Below, piece by piece: positions 1-8,885 of a stretch of 64,000 nt of DNA; positions within the stretch are counted from its first letter, which is position 1; each line of letters opens with the position of its first letter. A model generated the notes under the pieces. It worked only from the letters and a program-made list of their open reading frames with translations, was not told where the DNA came from and made no database searches. The DNA is from Roseobacter sp. MED193. Lineage in GTDB: Bacteria > Pseudomonadota > Alphaproteobacteria > Rhodobacterales > Rhodobacteraceae. Position numbers and translations under genes: made by a program. The stretch covers positions 3,415,694 to 3,479,693 of the forward strand of contig NZ_CH902583.1 in assembly GCF_000152965.1 (NCBI RefSeq), given 5' to 3'.

Positions 1-195
1 CGGGCTAAACACGCAATACAGCTGGCCTTTTCGGCGCCCGCTGAAATGACCGGTAAGCGCGAACCGGTGATGCGGGCTGACGTGTCCAAAGGCAGCTGGG
101 AGCAGCTGGGCAGCTTTGCCCACCGCACTTTTGCCCCTGCTACCGAAGAAAGCCGCCTGCGCGGTGCGGGTGCCGGTGTCAGCGACAACGACTGA
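1..195 (+). CDS. C-terminal end of an unidentified protein (5' partial)
   Basis: An open frame runs from the first base to a TGA at 193-195 and gives the last 64 residues of a protein that begins outside the window. It ends in a basic, Gly/Ala-rich tail (LRGAGAGVSDND). It lies 60 bases upstream of an Ldh-family dehydrogenase on the same strand, so the two are probably co-transcribed. I do not recognise the family firmly. The tail vaguely resembles Rhodobacterales DUF3726-type proteins, but that is a weak memory-based suggestion. Confidence 0.55.
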   Translation, partial: RAKHAIQLAFSAPAEMTGKREPVMRADVSKGSWEQLGSFAHRTFAPATEESRLRGAGAGVSDND

Positions 196-255
196 TATCT
201 TTTGGGGCTGCGATGCTGCCCTCTTCACGCGACGCATAGAAAAGAAAGAACATCG

Positions 256-1263
256 ATGACAGCCACTGAAATACTCTCGCTTTCGGAAATTGAAAGCCTT
301 GCCTTTGATGCACTGGTCAAGGCAGGCACCTCGAAAGAGAACGCGCGCCCGCTTGCGGTTGCGACCGCAATGACCGAGGCCGACGGCGTTGCTTCGCACG
401 GGCTGGCCTATATCCCGATCTACGCCGAGCACGTCGAATGTGGAAAGGTGGACGGGCAGGCCAAGCCCCTAGTCGACCATCCGCGCTCTGCAGTTATTAC
501 CGTGGATGCGGCCACCGGTTTTGCCCATAGCGCAATTGATCTTGGGTTTGAAAAGCTGATCCCGCTGGCAAAAGAGATGGGCGTTGCGGTTCTCGCTGTG
601 AAAAACTCCTATAATTGCGGCGTTCTGGGCGTGCATACGCAGCGTCTGGCGCAGGCTGGCCTGATGGGTATCGGTTTCACCAACGCCCCCGCGTCGATTG
701 CGCCGTCAGGTGGCGCGAAGCCCGTGATCGGCACGAACCCATTCTCAATTTCGGCACCCGATGCCGATGGCAATGCCGCGCTGCTGATCGACCAGTCGGC
801 TAGCACGATTGCCAAAAGCGAGGTGATGAAGCATGCCCGTGAAGGGAGGCCAGTCCCGCAAGGCTGGGTGTTGGACGCTGATGGGCAGCCTACCACTGAT
901 CCCGAAGTCGGGCTGAAGGGCTCGATGGTGCCATCAGGAGGGTACAAGGGTGTCGGCATTGCACTGACTGTCGAGCTGATGGCGGCCGCAATGGCGGGTG
1001 CCACACTGGGAGCAGTGGCCAGCCCATTCTCAGGGACCGCAGGCGGCCCCCCAAAGACTGGCCAGTTCTTTATTGCGATTGACCCAGAAGCCACGGCGGG
1101 CGGTTTGTTCCAAGAGAAACTGGCAGACCTGATTGCCTCGTTCCGAGAACAAGAGGGCGCGCGTCTTCCCGGTGATGGTCGCCAAGCCGCCCGTATACGC
1201 GCCGCCAAAGAAGGGGTGGCCGTGAATGCGGCCCTTTTGGAAAAAGTTCGCGCGCTTCTCTAA
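256..1263 (+). CDS. Ldh-family NAD(P)-dependent 2-hydroxyacid dehydrogenase (malate/sulfolactate/ureidoglycolate dehydrogenase type)
   Basis: This 335-residue protein has the fold-specific marks of the Ldh_2 family. The SHG motif with the likely catalytic His is at residue 48, NPFSIS is near 161, a GGYKG block lies in the C-terminal half, and the family-typical LPG end is present. These enzymes interconvert 2-hydroxy and 2-oxo acids (malate, sulfolactate, ureidoglycolate) with NAD(P). The substrate cannot be read from sequence. An upstream in-frame ATG at 202 exists, but ATG 256 is preceded by a purine-rich AAAGAAAG and gives the usual family N-terminus. It probably shares a transcript with the partial gene before it. 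Confidence 0.85.
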   Translation: MTATEILSLSEIESLAFDALVKAGTSKENARPLAVATAMTEADGVASHGLAYIPIYAEHVECGKVDGQAKPLVDHPRSAVITVDAATGFAHSAIDLGFEKLIPLAKEMGVAVLAVKNSYNCGVLGVHTQRLAQAGLMGIGFTNAPASIAPSGGAKPVIGTNPFSISAPDADGNAALLIDQSASTIAKSEVMKHAREGRPVPQGWVLDADGQPTTDPEVGLKGSMVPSGGYKGVGIALTVELMAAAMAGATLGAVASPFSGTAGGPPKTGQFFIAIDPEATAGGLFQEKLADLIASFREQEGARLPGDGRQAARIRAAKEGVAVNAALLEKVRALL

Positions 1264-1451
1264 GTCTGGAGAGCTTCAGCGGATTGGAGTGGCCCTTTGC
1301 CTCTTCTCCTTTAAGGGGGCAGAGGGCATCCCAGAACAGACCTTCCCAGGGCCAAGTGGGCTTAGAGAGGGCAATTCAATTCCAGCGGCTGATCAACTCA
1401 GGTGGGTTCTGACCGGTCTCTTGTGAAAATGCGCCTGAGCACCAGCCAGGG

Positions 1452-2351
1452 TCAGTCGAAATCATGCTCTATCCTGATGGCGAGAAAATCGATTAACACC
1501 CTAACCTTGCTCGCCAAGTTTCGACCACTTGGGTAAACGGCGCTAATGGGAGTCGCTGCAGGATCCAGCGGAAACCCAGGCAAAACCGGAACAAGGGTGC
1601 CAGATTTTAACTCCGCACGCAGCATCCAGACTGGCAGCATTGCGATGCCGAGGCCCGATTTAGCGGCTTCTTTGAGAAGGACGAGGCTGCTTGCCTGAAT
1701 GGGACCCGTCACTGGAACATTTGTGACCTCCTCTCCGGACTTGAAACGCCAGGTGACCAGATCCGTGTCGACCTTGAACGATAGGCATGAATGATTGCGC
1801 AAATCTTCTGGCTGTTGTGGGGGGATGTCCTGTTCCAAATATTCTGGGCTTGCCACAAGAAGAGACCGGCTCATCGTCAGACGCTTGGCAATCAGGCTCG
1901 AGTCGCTGAGATGCCCCACGCGAATTGCCACATCAATTCCTCTACTTACAAGGTCTTCCATCGTTGAGGACGTATGGAGCTGAACCCGGAGATCTGGGTA
2001 TCTTTCCAGAAATTCCGGCAATACTGGAGACAGGAGAGTAAGCGCCAGATCCGCTTCGGCTGTTATGCGCAGCACGCCGGAGGGGGCATTGCTCAGACGC
2101 GAAACAGCCTGCCGCGCCGTATCAACGTCTTCAATGATTTGCCGCGCGTGGGACAGGTAGACCTGGCCCGCTTCTGTCAGCTCTTGCCGGCGTGTTGTTC
2201 GCTGCAACAGGCGGGTATTCAGGTTTTCTTCAAGCCGTGAGATTTGCCGCGAAACTGCTGAGGGCGTCGCACGGGTGGAACGTGCCACGGCGGAAAAACT
2301 GCCCTGGTCTGCGACCAGAACAAACAATCTCAACAAATTCAGATCTTCCAT
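1452..2351 (-). CDS. LysR-family transcriptional regulator
   Basis: The protein has 299 residues, the normal length for the family. The N-terminal winged helix-turn-helix covers about residues 1-60 (MEDLNLLRLFVLVADQGSFS, then the ATPSAVSRQISRLE recognition region). The periplasmic-binding-protein-like effector domain covers about 90-295. It is transcribed divergently from the SDR gene at 2483, with a 131-bp shared intergenic region. That is the usual arrangement in which a LysR protein controls both its own gene and the neighbour. The effector is unknown. Confidence 0.93.
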   Translation of the reverse strand: MEDLNLLRLFVLVADQGSFSAVARSTRATPSAVSRQISRLEENLNTRLLQRTTRRQELTEAGQVYLSHARQIIEDVDTARQAVSRLSNAPSGVLRITAEADLALTLLSPVLPEFLERYPDLRVQLHTSSTMEDLVSRGIDVAIRVGHLSDSSLIAKRLTMSRSLLVASPEYLEQDIPPQQPEDLRNHSCLSFKVDTDLVTWRFKSGEEVTNVPVTGPIQASSLVLLKEAAKSGLGIAMLPVWMLRAELKSGTLVPVLPGFPLDPAATPISAVYPSGRNLASKVRVLIDFLAIRIEHDFD

Positions 2352-2482
2352 TTGTGCGTCACCTGCATGAATCCTGTTCCAATTTTGAAACTTAATCCTG
2401 GTTTCACATAAATGGTAGCCATACCGCAGGCAGTGCCAAGTTTTGCACCGCCGCTATGCAACTTTGAATAAGCGAGTATCCT
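2352..2482. promoter_or_regulatory. Divergent promoter region between the LysR regulator and the SDR gene
   Basis: This 131-bp gap separates two divergently transcribed genes and must carry both promoters. It is richer in A+T than the flanking genes. LysR proteins normally bind T-N11-A sites in such gaps. Several candidate spacings exist here and I cannot single one out. Confidence 0.5.
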
Positions 2483-3349
2483 ATGCCCAAAACTATCCTC
2501 GTCACCGGTGCTTCCAGCGGATTTGGACGCCTCATTTGTGAAACACTGGCCGGATCCGGTCACACGGTTTTTGCCTCAATGCGCGACACAGCGGGCAAGA
2601 ACCGCGACCACGCTAGAACTCTGCGAGATCGCGGCCTCAATGTTGTGGACCTGGACGTGACGCAAGTCGAAACGATCGAGAAGGCAGTGGCGGAAATTCT
2701 AGCCTCACAGGGTCAGATTGACGTGTTGATCAACAATGCCGGTGTTGCCTCGGCGGGAGTGTCAGAGGCCTTTTCGGATCAACAGGTTGCGGACCTGTTT
2801 AATGTAAATGTCGTAGGGGTGCACCGTGTTATTCGTTCGGTTTTACCGTCGATGCGTAAGCAGGGGAAAGGCCTGGTTGTGAACATCGGTTCAATCCTCG
2901 GCCGGGTGACTTTTCCGTTCTTCGGTCTTTATGGTGCGAGCAAATTCGCGGTAGAGGCCCTGAGTGACAGCTACCGTTACGAGCTGTCGCAACTGGGCAT
3001 TGACGTTTGCCTGGTGCAACCCAGCGCCTACCCCACCCAGATGTACGCAAGCGCTGCCCAGCCCGTGGACCTAACGACAGTGGATGAATACGGGGAGACG
3101 GGCAAGATTCCCGCTGCGATGTTTGAACACTTCATGACGATGTTGTCAGGGGCGGACGCGCCGGACCCACAAGATATTGCCGATGTTGTCCTTGGCTTGG
3201 TTGCACAGCCATCTGGCGAACGCCCGGCACGGGTTGTGGTCGGTACCAGCTTTGGTGCGGAAGAGGCAAATGTGGCCATGGCCCCCCTGCAGGCCAATAC
3301 CATCAAGGCGCTGGGTCTCGGCCATCTTGCCACTCTCAAGACCGCTTAG
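2483..3349 (+). CDS. Short-chain dehydrogenase/reductase (classical SDR)
   Basis: This 288-residue classical SDR has the cofactor-binding TGASSGFG at 8-15, NNAG at 84-87, catalytic Ser137, and the YGASK signature with Tyr150 and Lys154. It should be an NAD(P)-dependent oxidoreductase acting on a small alcohol or carbonyl. The substrate is not predictable. The divergent LysR gene is the likely regulator. An 8-bp-stem inverted repeat lies 35 bases after the stop codon. Confidence 0.92.
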   Translation: MPKTILVTGASSGFGRLICETLAGSGHTVFASMRDTAGKNRDHARTLRDRGLNVVDLDVTQVETIEKAVAEILASQGQIDVLINNAGVASAGVSEAFSDQQVADLFNVNVVGVHRVIRSVLPSMRKQGKGLVVNIGSILGRVTFPFFGLYGASKFAVEALSDSYRYELSQLGIDVCLVQPSAYPTQMYASAAQPVDLTTVDEYGETGKIPAAMFEHFMTMLSGADAPDPQDIADVVLGLVAQPSGERPARVVVGTSFGAEEANVAMAPLQANTIKALGLGHLATLKTA

Positions 3350-3383
3350 GTCAACCGATCCTACAATCAGCTTGGTGAAGTCA

Positions 3384-3411
3384 GCCCCACAGCCGGTCGC
3401 TGTTGTGGGGC
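3384..3411. terminator. Inverted repeat downstream of the SDR gene, possible terminator
   Basis: GCCCCACA (3384-3391) pairs perfectly with TGTGGGGC (3404-3411) around a 12-nt loop. There is no T-tract, so intrinsic termination is uncertain. The position between convergent genes fits transcript-end stabilisation. Confidence 0.4.
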
Positions 3412-3545
3412 ACTTCAGGTGGGCAACCCATGGCTCTGCTCGGCGATGGTCGACGCAGAGCAACCAGGGCTGTTAGGTTGAACGGGCGTCCTGCTCTGGC
3501 GCGGTTTTCCCTATTTGGGGGCAAGGCGCCTCTCAGATTGTCCTT

Positions 3546-4307
3546 TCAACCAAGAATGCCTGCCGTTGTATCCAATAGGGGTCGCAGAAATTTCTCAACC
3601 ACCTCGTCTTCGTTAACGGCGATTGCTGAAATTGAAATCTGCACGGCGGTATGGGCGATCCCATCTGTTCCTTTCACAGGCGCCGAAAGACTGATTTCGT
3701 TCAACAGCATTTGATCGCGGGTAATGCAAAACCCATCCTGTCGCGCAGCCCGTATGCTATTGGCGATTTCTGCGCGGTCTGTGAGCGTTTTTGGCGTCTG
3801 CTGTAGCACTGGCCAGTTGGCGCAGGCCTCGGCGATTTCATCATCGCTTCTGGTAGACAGCATAACGCGTCCAGCTGCCGTGTTCAGTGCGGGCAGGCGG
3901 CGCCCGACAATACTGGATGCAAAATGGGTGCGATGGTTCGGCAGTCGCAGGGAATAGATGATGTGGTCCCCAGACAGTTGCGCGAGGTTGATCGTTTCAC
4001 CATTGGCATGGCTGAATTCGATCAGCTTTGGCAAGGCGCTGGCGATAACTGGGTCCGACCAATAGTAGGCGTAGGCCAGTTGCAGCCAGGCATGGCTCGG
4101 GCGAAATCGCCGGGTGTTGGGATCGCGTTCGAGCATTCCTTCCAGGTGAAGAGTGTGTGCCATGCGCTGAACCGCGCTTTTTTCCAGCCCGGTACGTGAC
4201 ACCAGATCGGTGAGCGAGAGCGAAACATGCGATTCGTCGAACGCGCGCAGGATCTTTAGCCCCCGTGCAAGGGTGCTAACGTAGAGGTTGTCCTGCTTTT
4301 TTTCCAT
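3546..4307 (-). CDS. IclR-family transcriptional regulator
   Basis: The chosen ATG at 4307 (MEKKQDNLY) is preceded by a very strong AGGAGG ribosome site. An in-frame codon 19 residues upstream has no such site. The protein has 253 residues, with an IclR winged helix-turn-helix at about 8-75 (SLTDLVSRTGLEKSAVQRM) and an IclR effector-binding domain to the end. It is divergent from the peptide ABC importer operon and is very likely its regulator. IclR proteins usually respond to the substrate or a breakdown product of the operon they control. Confidence 0.93.
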   Translation of the reverse strand: MEKKQDNLYVSTLARGLKILRAFDESHVSLSLTDLVSRTGLEKSAVQRMAHTLHLEGMLERDPNTRRFRPSHAWLQLAYAYYWSDPVIASALPKLIEFSHANGETINLAQLSGDHIIYSLRLPNHRTHFASSIVGRRLPALNTAAGRVMLSTRSDDEIAEACANWPVLQQTPKTLTDRAEIANSIRAARQDGFCITRDQMLLNEISLSAPVKGTDGIAHTAVQISISAIAVNEDEVVEKFLRPLLDTTAGILG

Positions 4308-4357
4308 TCGTTTTCTCCTCCTGCGGTCTTGAAAAGGTGCTTTTTGCAAGCAAGGCC

Positions 4358-4401
4358 TTGACATCCGGTCGCTTCATTTTGCTAGGATGATTATATAGCA
4401 A
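4358..4401 (+). promoter_or_regulatory. Candidate promoter and IclR operator of the peptide-importer operon
   Basis: TTGACA at 4358-4363 is a perfect -35 element. A -10-like TAGGAT lies at 4383-4388 (19-bp spacer). An inverted repeat TTGCTA (4379-4384) / TAGCAA (4396-4401), with 11 bp between the arms, overlaps the -10. This is where a repressor would block RNA polymerase. Assignment to the IclR protein is inferred from position only. Confidence 0.5.
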
Positions 4402-4447
4402 CCTCAAGTATTAAATAATAATACATACAACACAACAGGGAAACGCC

Positions 4448-5971
4448 ATGCTCGCTCAGAAACCAACACGTTCCACCCTCGCAGCCGCCGTACTGATGGC
4501 CAGTGTTGCCATGCCCGCGCTTGCCGATAAGGCCTCGGAGACGCTCAACGTCGCCTTCACGAAAGAGCTGGAGAATGTCGACAGCTACTTTAACTCATCC
4601 CGTGAAGGCGTCGTGTTGCAGCGCGCGATCTGGGATGGTTTGATTTACCGCAATCCCGAAACCAACGAATATGTTGGCAACCTGGCCACCAGCTGGGAGT
4701 GGATCGACGACACCACGTTAGAGTTCAAGCTGCGCGAGGGCGTTACCTTCCACAACGGCGAAGCCTTCAATGCGGATGATGTTGTGTTCACTGTCAACTT
4801 CGTTGCCAACGAAGAAAATGGCGTGAAGACACAGCGCAATGTGAACTGGATGAAATCGGCCGAAAAGATTGACGACTACACCGTGCGCATCCACTTGAAA
4901 GAGAAGTTCCCGGCGGCGATCGAGTTCCTTTCTGGTCCGGTTTCCATGTATCCCAATGAGTATTACGCCGAGGCGGGCCCCTCTGGGATGGGGCTGAAGC
5001 CGGTTGGCACTGGTCCCTATAAGGTGACTGAGGTGGTGCCGGGTCAGCATTTTGTGCTTGAGGCCAACGGGAATTATCACGATAGCCCCAAAGGGCAGCC
5101 TGAGATCGCAACAATCGATATCCGTACGATTCCGGATGTGAACACTCAGATGGCAGAGTTGTTCTCTGGCTCGCTGGACCTGATCTGGCAGGTCCCGGCT
5201 GATCAGGCCAATAAGCTGGCGCAGATGGGCCAGTTCACGGTGGCCAATGAATCTACAATGCGCGTGGGATATCTGCAGATGGATGCCGCAGGCCGGAGCG
5301 GGGAGGACAACCCGTTCACCAACAAGCTGGTGCGTCAGGCGGTCAACCACGCGATCAACCGTCAGGAACTGGTGGACGCCCTGCTTCAGGGCTCTTCCAA
5401 GGTCGTCTATACGCCATGCTTCCCCAGCCAATTCGGCTGTGTACAGGATGTGACGGAATACGACTACGATCCTGAAAAGGCCAAGGCGCTGTTGGCCGAA
5501 GCCGGATATCCGGATGGGTTCAGCATTGATTTTTATGCCTACCGTGACCGCCAATACGCTGAGGCTATCACGTCCTATCTGAATGCTGTGGGCATCACCA
5601 CGAACTTCAACATGCTGCAATACTCCGCGCTGCGTGAGAAGAACATGAATGGCGAAGTTGCCCTGTCCTTCCAGACCTGGGGCAGCTATTCGATCAACGA
5701 TGCCTCGGCGATGGTCAGCCAGTTTTTCAAGCATGGCGCGCTGGACAGCACCCGCGACGATGAGGTCCTGGAATGGCTGAACGTGGCGGATAGCTCGACG
5801 GCCCCTGACACCCGTGTAGAATATTACACCAAGGCTCTGCAAAAGATCACCGGCGAAGCCTTCTGGGCGCCGATGTTCACCTACAACACCAACTATGTGT
5901 TCAAAGACGAAGTCGCCTATACCCCCACCTCTGACGAAGTCCTGCGCTTCGTCGATATGAGCTGGAAATAA
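4448..5971 (+). CDS. Peptide/solute ABC transporter substrate-binding protein (SBP_bac_5 family)
   Basis: This 507-residue protein has a signal peptide of about 27 residues (positive start, hydrophobic core, cleavage after PALA). The body is an SBP_bac_5 (DppA/OppA/NikA-type) domain with early blocks LATSWEWIDDTTLEFKLREG and FHNGEAFNADDVVFT. It should capture a peptide-like or other oligomeric solute in the periplasm for the importer encoded just downstream. A hairpin separates it from the permease genes, which commonly lets the binding protein be made in excess. The ligand is unknown. The downstream gamma-glutamyltransferase and M20 peptidase suggest a gamma-glutamyl or other small peptide. 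Confidence 0.92.
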   Translation: MLAQKPTRSTLAAAVLMASVAMPALADKASETLNVAFTKELENVDSYFNSSREGVVLQRAIWDGLIYRNPETNEYVGNLATSWEWIDDTTLEFKLREGVTFHNGEAFNADDVVFTVNFVANEENGVKTQRNVNWMKSAEKIDDYTVRIHLKEKFPAAIEFLSGPVSMYPNEYYAEAGPSGMGLKPVGTGPYKVTEVVPGQHFVLEANGNYHDSPKGQPEIATIDIRTIPDVNTQMAELFSGSLDLIWQVPADQANKLAQMGQFTVANESTMRVGYLQMDAAGRSGEDNPFTNKLVRQAVNHAINRQELVDALLQGSSKVVYTPCFPSQFGCVQDVTEYDYDPEKAKALLAEAGYPDGFSIDFYAYRDRQYAEAITSYLNAVGITTNFNMLQYSALREKNMNGEVALSFQTWGSYSINDASAMVSQFFKHGALDSTRDDEVLEWLNVADSSTAPDTRVEYYTKALQKITGEAFWAPMFTYNTNYVFKDEVAYTPTSDEVLRFVDMSWK

Positions 5972-5979
5972 GCCCGGCA

Positions 5980-6005
5980 GGGTGAGGGGCTGCCGCCTCT
6001 CACCC
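5980..6005 (+). terminator. Hairpin between binding-protein and permease genes (attenuator or mRNA stabiliser)
   Basis: GGGTGAG (5980-5986) pairs with CTCACCC (5999-6005), with further GG/CC pairing inside. No T-tract follows. It sits directly after the binding-protein stop codon, where such stems protect the upstream message and lower downstream expression. Confidence 0.5.
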
Positions 6006-6070
6006 GCTCTTTGCCTTTGGACAGATCACCCCAGAAACGCGCGACCCCTGTGACGTGCGGAAGGTTAGGT

Positions 6071-6988
6071 ATGCTCACATTCATCTTTAAACGGCTGGGG
6101 TTGGCTCTGCTTGTCGCCCTGACTGTCAGTTTTATCAGCTTCTCCCTGTTGTTTCTGTCAGGTGATCCGGCGGCGGCGCTGGCCGGGGAAACCGCCAGCG
6201 GTGAGGACGTGGAGGCATTGCGCCGCCTCTATGGGTTCGACCGGCCCATGCTTGTGCAATACGCCGAATGGCTGTTTTCGGCGCTGCGTGGGGATTTCGG
6301 CGAAAGCTATTATTTCAAGCTGCCCGTCGCCAGCCTGATTGCAGAGCGCCTACAGGTCACGATGACTCTGGGCCTATGCGGCATTCTCTTTGCGCTGGTG
6401 ACAGCAGTGCCATTGGGTGTCATTGCGGCGATCCGTCCGAACTCGCTCATTGACCGGGTGGCATTGTTTCTGTCTGTGGCTGGTCAGGCCATGCCCTCCT
6501 TCTGGTTCGGTCTGATCCTGATCGTGGTCTTCGCGATCCAACTGGGTTGGTTGCCGCCCTCTGGCGCGGCCACTTGGCGTCATTTCATCATGCCCACCAT
6601 CGTTCTGGGGTATTATGCCATGCCAGCCATCATGCGCCTGACCCGGGCCGGGATGTTGGATGTGCTGAATTCGGACTTCATCCGAACGGCGCGGGCCAAG
6701 GGTGCGGGGGAAACCCGTGTGCTGTTCAAACATGCCCTGCGCAATGCGATCATTCCCGTCGTCAGCCTCGCAGCAGTTCAGATGGGCTTCATGCTGGGCG
6801 GTTCCATCGTGGTGGAAAGCGTTTTTGCGCTGCACGGTGCCGGCTATCTCGCCTGGGAGAGTATCGCCCGCAACGACCTGCCGACGGTGCAGGCGCTGAT
6901 CCTCGTCTTTTCGATGTTCTACATCGTCTTCACTTTCCTAGCCGACGTTCTCAACGCATGGCTTGACCCCAGAATGCGGAGTGCCTGA
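6071..6988 (+). CDS. Peptide-type ABC transporter permease (DppB/OppB family)
   Basis: Starting at ATG 6071 (MLTFIFKRLG), the protein has 305 residues. It has a first membrane helix at the N-terminus, five further helices, and the EAA-loop signature around DFIRTARAKGAGETRVLFK that contacts the ATPases. An in-frame codon at 6011 would add a non-hydrophobic leader. ATG 6071 follows an AAGG-containing stretch and matches DppB-type N-termini, which place TM1 at once. It forms the inner-membrane channel with the next gene product. Confidence 0.92.
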   Translation: MLTFIFKRLGLALLVALTVSFISFSLLFLSGDPAAALAGETASGEDVEALRRLYGFDRPMLVQYAEWLFSALRGDFGESYYFKLPVASLIAERLQVTMTLGLCGILFALVTAVPLGVIAAIRPNSLIDRVALFLSVAGQAMPSFWFGLILIVVFAIQLGWLPPSGAATWRHFIMPTIVLGYYAMPAIMRLTRAGMLDVLNSDFIRTARAKGAGETRVLFKHALRNAIIPVVSLAAVQMGFMLGGSIVVESVFALHGAGYLAWESIARNDLPTVQALILVFSMFYIVFTFLADVLNAWLDPRMRSA

Positions 6989-6989
6989 T

Positions 6990-7886
6990 ATGACCGATGT
7001 CATGGACCCCCTTGCCGCCGAAATCCACGGACCGTCGCCAAGGCAACTTCTCAAGGCCCGCGCGCTGTCGCACAAAGGGCTGATATTTGGCATGGTGGTC
7101 GTGCTGCTGCTGGTACTTGTTGCCATTTTGGCGCCAGTCTTGGCCCCGCATGACCCCTATGCCCAAAGCCTGATGACGCGCATGGTACCCCCGGTGTTCA
7201 TGGGGGGCAGCTGGGAGCACCCGCTTGGCACCGACCACCTTGGCCGGGATTATCTGTCACGTTTGATCTACGGCGCACGCGTGTCTTTGATGATCGGGGC
7301 CATTGCCGCATTGATTTCAGGCGTGATCGGTACTGCCATGGGCGTTGCTGCGGGCTATTTCGGCGGTAAAGTTGACGCCGTCGTGACCTTCCTCATCAAT
7401 GTGCGCCTGGCCATGCCGGTCGTGCTGGTGGCGCTGGCGGTTGTGGCGATCCTTGGCGGGTCGTTGACCGTGGTGATCTGTGTGCTGGGCCTGCTCTTGT
7501 GGGATCGGTTTGCCGTTGTGATGCGGGCCTCGACGCTACAGATCAGCCGCCGCGACTACGTGGCAGCTGCGCAGGTCATTGGCGCCTCAACTCCGCGCAT
7601 TCTGTTGACTGAAATCATGCCAAATGTCTTTAACAACCTGATCGTTATCGTGACGCTGGAAATGGCCCATGCCATCTTGCTCGAAGCCGCACTCAGCTTC
7701 CTTGGCCTGGGTGTTCAGCCACCGACACCCTCGTGGGGATTGATGGTCTCCGAAGGCAAGAACATGATGCTGTTCGAACCCTGGTTGGTGCTGATACCGG
7801 GGGCTGTGCTTTTTGTGCTGGTGCTGGCGATCAATCTTATGGGTGACGGTCTGCGCGACGTTACTGCCCCTGAAGGACGGAGCTGA
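6990..7886 (+). CDS. Peptide-type ABC transporter permease (DppC/OppC family)
   Basis: The preferred ATG at 6990 is one base after the previous stop codon, with a GGAG-type site upstream, and gives 298 residues. An in-frame ATG at 6963 would overlap the previous gene by 26 bp. The DppC layout is clear: a cytoplasmic N-terminal segment, TM1 at about 35-58, the HPLGTDHLGRDYLSR block typical of the family, then the BPD_transp_1 domain with the EAA motif near RRDYVAAAQVIGAS. It is the second half of the import channel. Confidence 0.92.
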   Translation: MTDVMDPLAAEIHGPSPRQLLKARALSHKGLIFGMVVVLLLVLVAILAPVLAPHDPYAQSLMTRMVPPVFMGGSWEHPLGTDHLGRDYLSRLIYGARVSLMIGAIAALISGVIGTAMGVAAGYFGGKVDAVVTFLINVRLAMPVVLVALAVVAILGGSLTVVICVLGLLLWDRFAVVMRASTLQISRRDYVAAAQVIGASTPRILLTEIMPNVFNNLIVIVTLEMAHAILLEAALSFLGLGVQPPTPSWGLMVSEGKNMMLFEPWLVLIPGAVLFVLVLAINLMGDGLRDVTAPEGRS

Positions 7887-7889
7887 CCA

Positions 7890-8885
7890 ATGACTAAATC
7901 CTTGTTATCCGTCAAGAACCTTTCGATTGATATCCCAACCGGCAGCGGCATGCTGCATGCGGTACGGGGGATCGACTTTACCCTCAAACGCGGTGAAACC
8001 CTTTCGATTGTCGGCGAAAGCGGGTCAGGAAAATCCCTCACGTCGCTGGCGGTCATGGGGTTGCTGGGGAAATCCATCCGGTGCGCGGCAGATGAAATTC
8101 GGTTTGACGATGTGGACCTGCTGAGCGCGAACAAGCGGGTGATGCGCGATCTGCGCGGCAATCGTATGGCGATGATCTTTCAAGAGCCGATGACCTCGCT
8201 CAATCCGGCCTATACAATTGGCGACCAGCTGATGGAAGCACTGTTGCTGCACCGCAAGGTCAGCCGAGCCCAGGCGCGCGCCCGGGCGGTGGAATTGCTG
8301 GAAAAGGTCGGGATCACCGCTGCCGAAAGCCGCCTGTCGCAGTATCCGCATCAGCTCTCTGGCGGGCTGCGGCAGCGGGTGATGATCGCCATGTCGCTCA
8401 TGTGTGAGCCTGATCTGCTGATTGCAGACGAGCCGACCACGGCGCTGGACGTGACCATTCAGGCGCAGATCCTGCGGCTGTTGGTTGACCTCACCCGTGA
8501 GATGAACATGGCGATGATCCTGATCACACATGATCTGGGCGTGGTGGCGCGGGTCGCCGACAAGGTTGCCGTCATGTACGCGGGGGAGCTGGTGGAAACT
8601 GGCCCGGCAACGGAGGTCTTCGCCGCCCCGAGCCATCCCTACACGCGTGGTTTGCTGCGTTGTATTCCGCAGCCGGGTAAGACAGCACGCGGGGCGCCGC
8701 TGGGCACCATTGCCGGGATTGTTCCCTCACTCGTCGGCGAGGTTGCCGGCTGCGCCTTTCGCACACGTTGCCCCCATGCCAGCGCCGCCTGCCGCGACCC
8801 GATCCCCATGCGCGGTGACCCCAGCCATGAATTTCGCTGTGTCTTTGCCGATGGGGCGCTGTCCGAAGAAGGAGAAATCGCATGA
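7890..8885 (+). CDS. Peptide-type ABC transporter ATP-binding protein (DppD/OppD family)
   Basis: The protein has 331 residues with Walker [12 protein letters not shown] signature LSGGLRQRV, Walker [13 protein letters not shown] and the H-loop ITHD. The C-terminal oligo_HPY extension contains Cys residues ([14 protein letters not shown]) of the kind that ligate an iron-sulfur centre in some family members. It powers the importer from the cytoplasmic face together with the next gene product. Its stop codon overlaps the next start by 4 bp (ATGA), which indicates translational coupling. Confidence 0.93.
   Translation: MTKSLLSVKNLSIDIPTGSGMLHAVRGIDFTLKRGETLSIVGESGSGKSLTSLAVMGLLGKSIRCAADEIRFDDVDLLSANKRVMRDLRGNRMAMIFQEPMTSLNPAYTIGDQLMEALLLHRKVSRAQARARAVELLEKVGITAAESRLSQYPHQLSGGLRQRVMIAMSLMCEPDLLIADEPTTALDVTIQAQILRLLVDLTREMNMAMILITHDLGVVARVADKVAVMYAGELVETGPATEVFAAPSHPYTRGLLRCIPQPGKTARGAPLGTIAGIVPSLVGEVAGCAFRTRCPHASAACRDPIPMRGDPSHEFRCVFADGALSEEGEIA

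Noticed and set aside
1264-1451. Small gene after the Ldh-family dehydrogenase
   Set aside because: The only open frame overlaps the end of the dehydrogenase in another frame and has no recognisable content.
4718-5842. Minus-strand open frame of 374 codons opposite the peptide-binding protein
   Set aside because: It is antisense to a complete SBP_bac_5 gene, and its His/Arg/Gln-rich composition is typical of a shadow frame.
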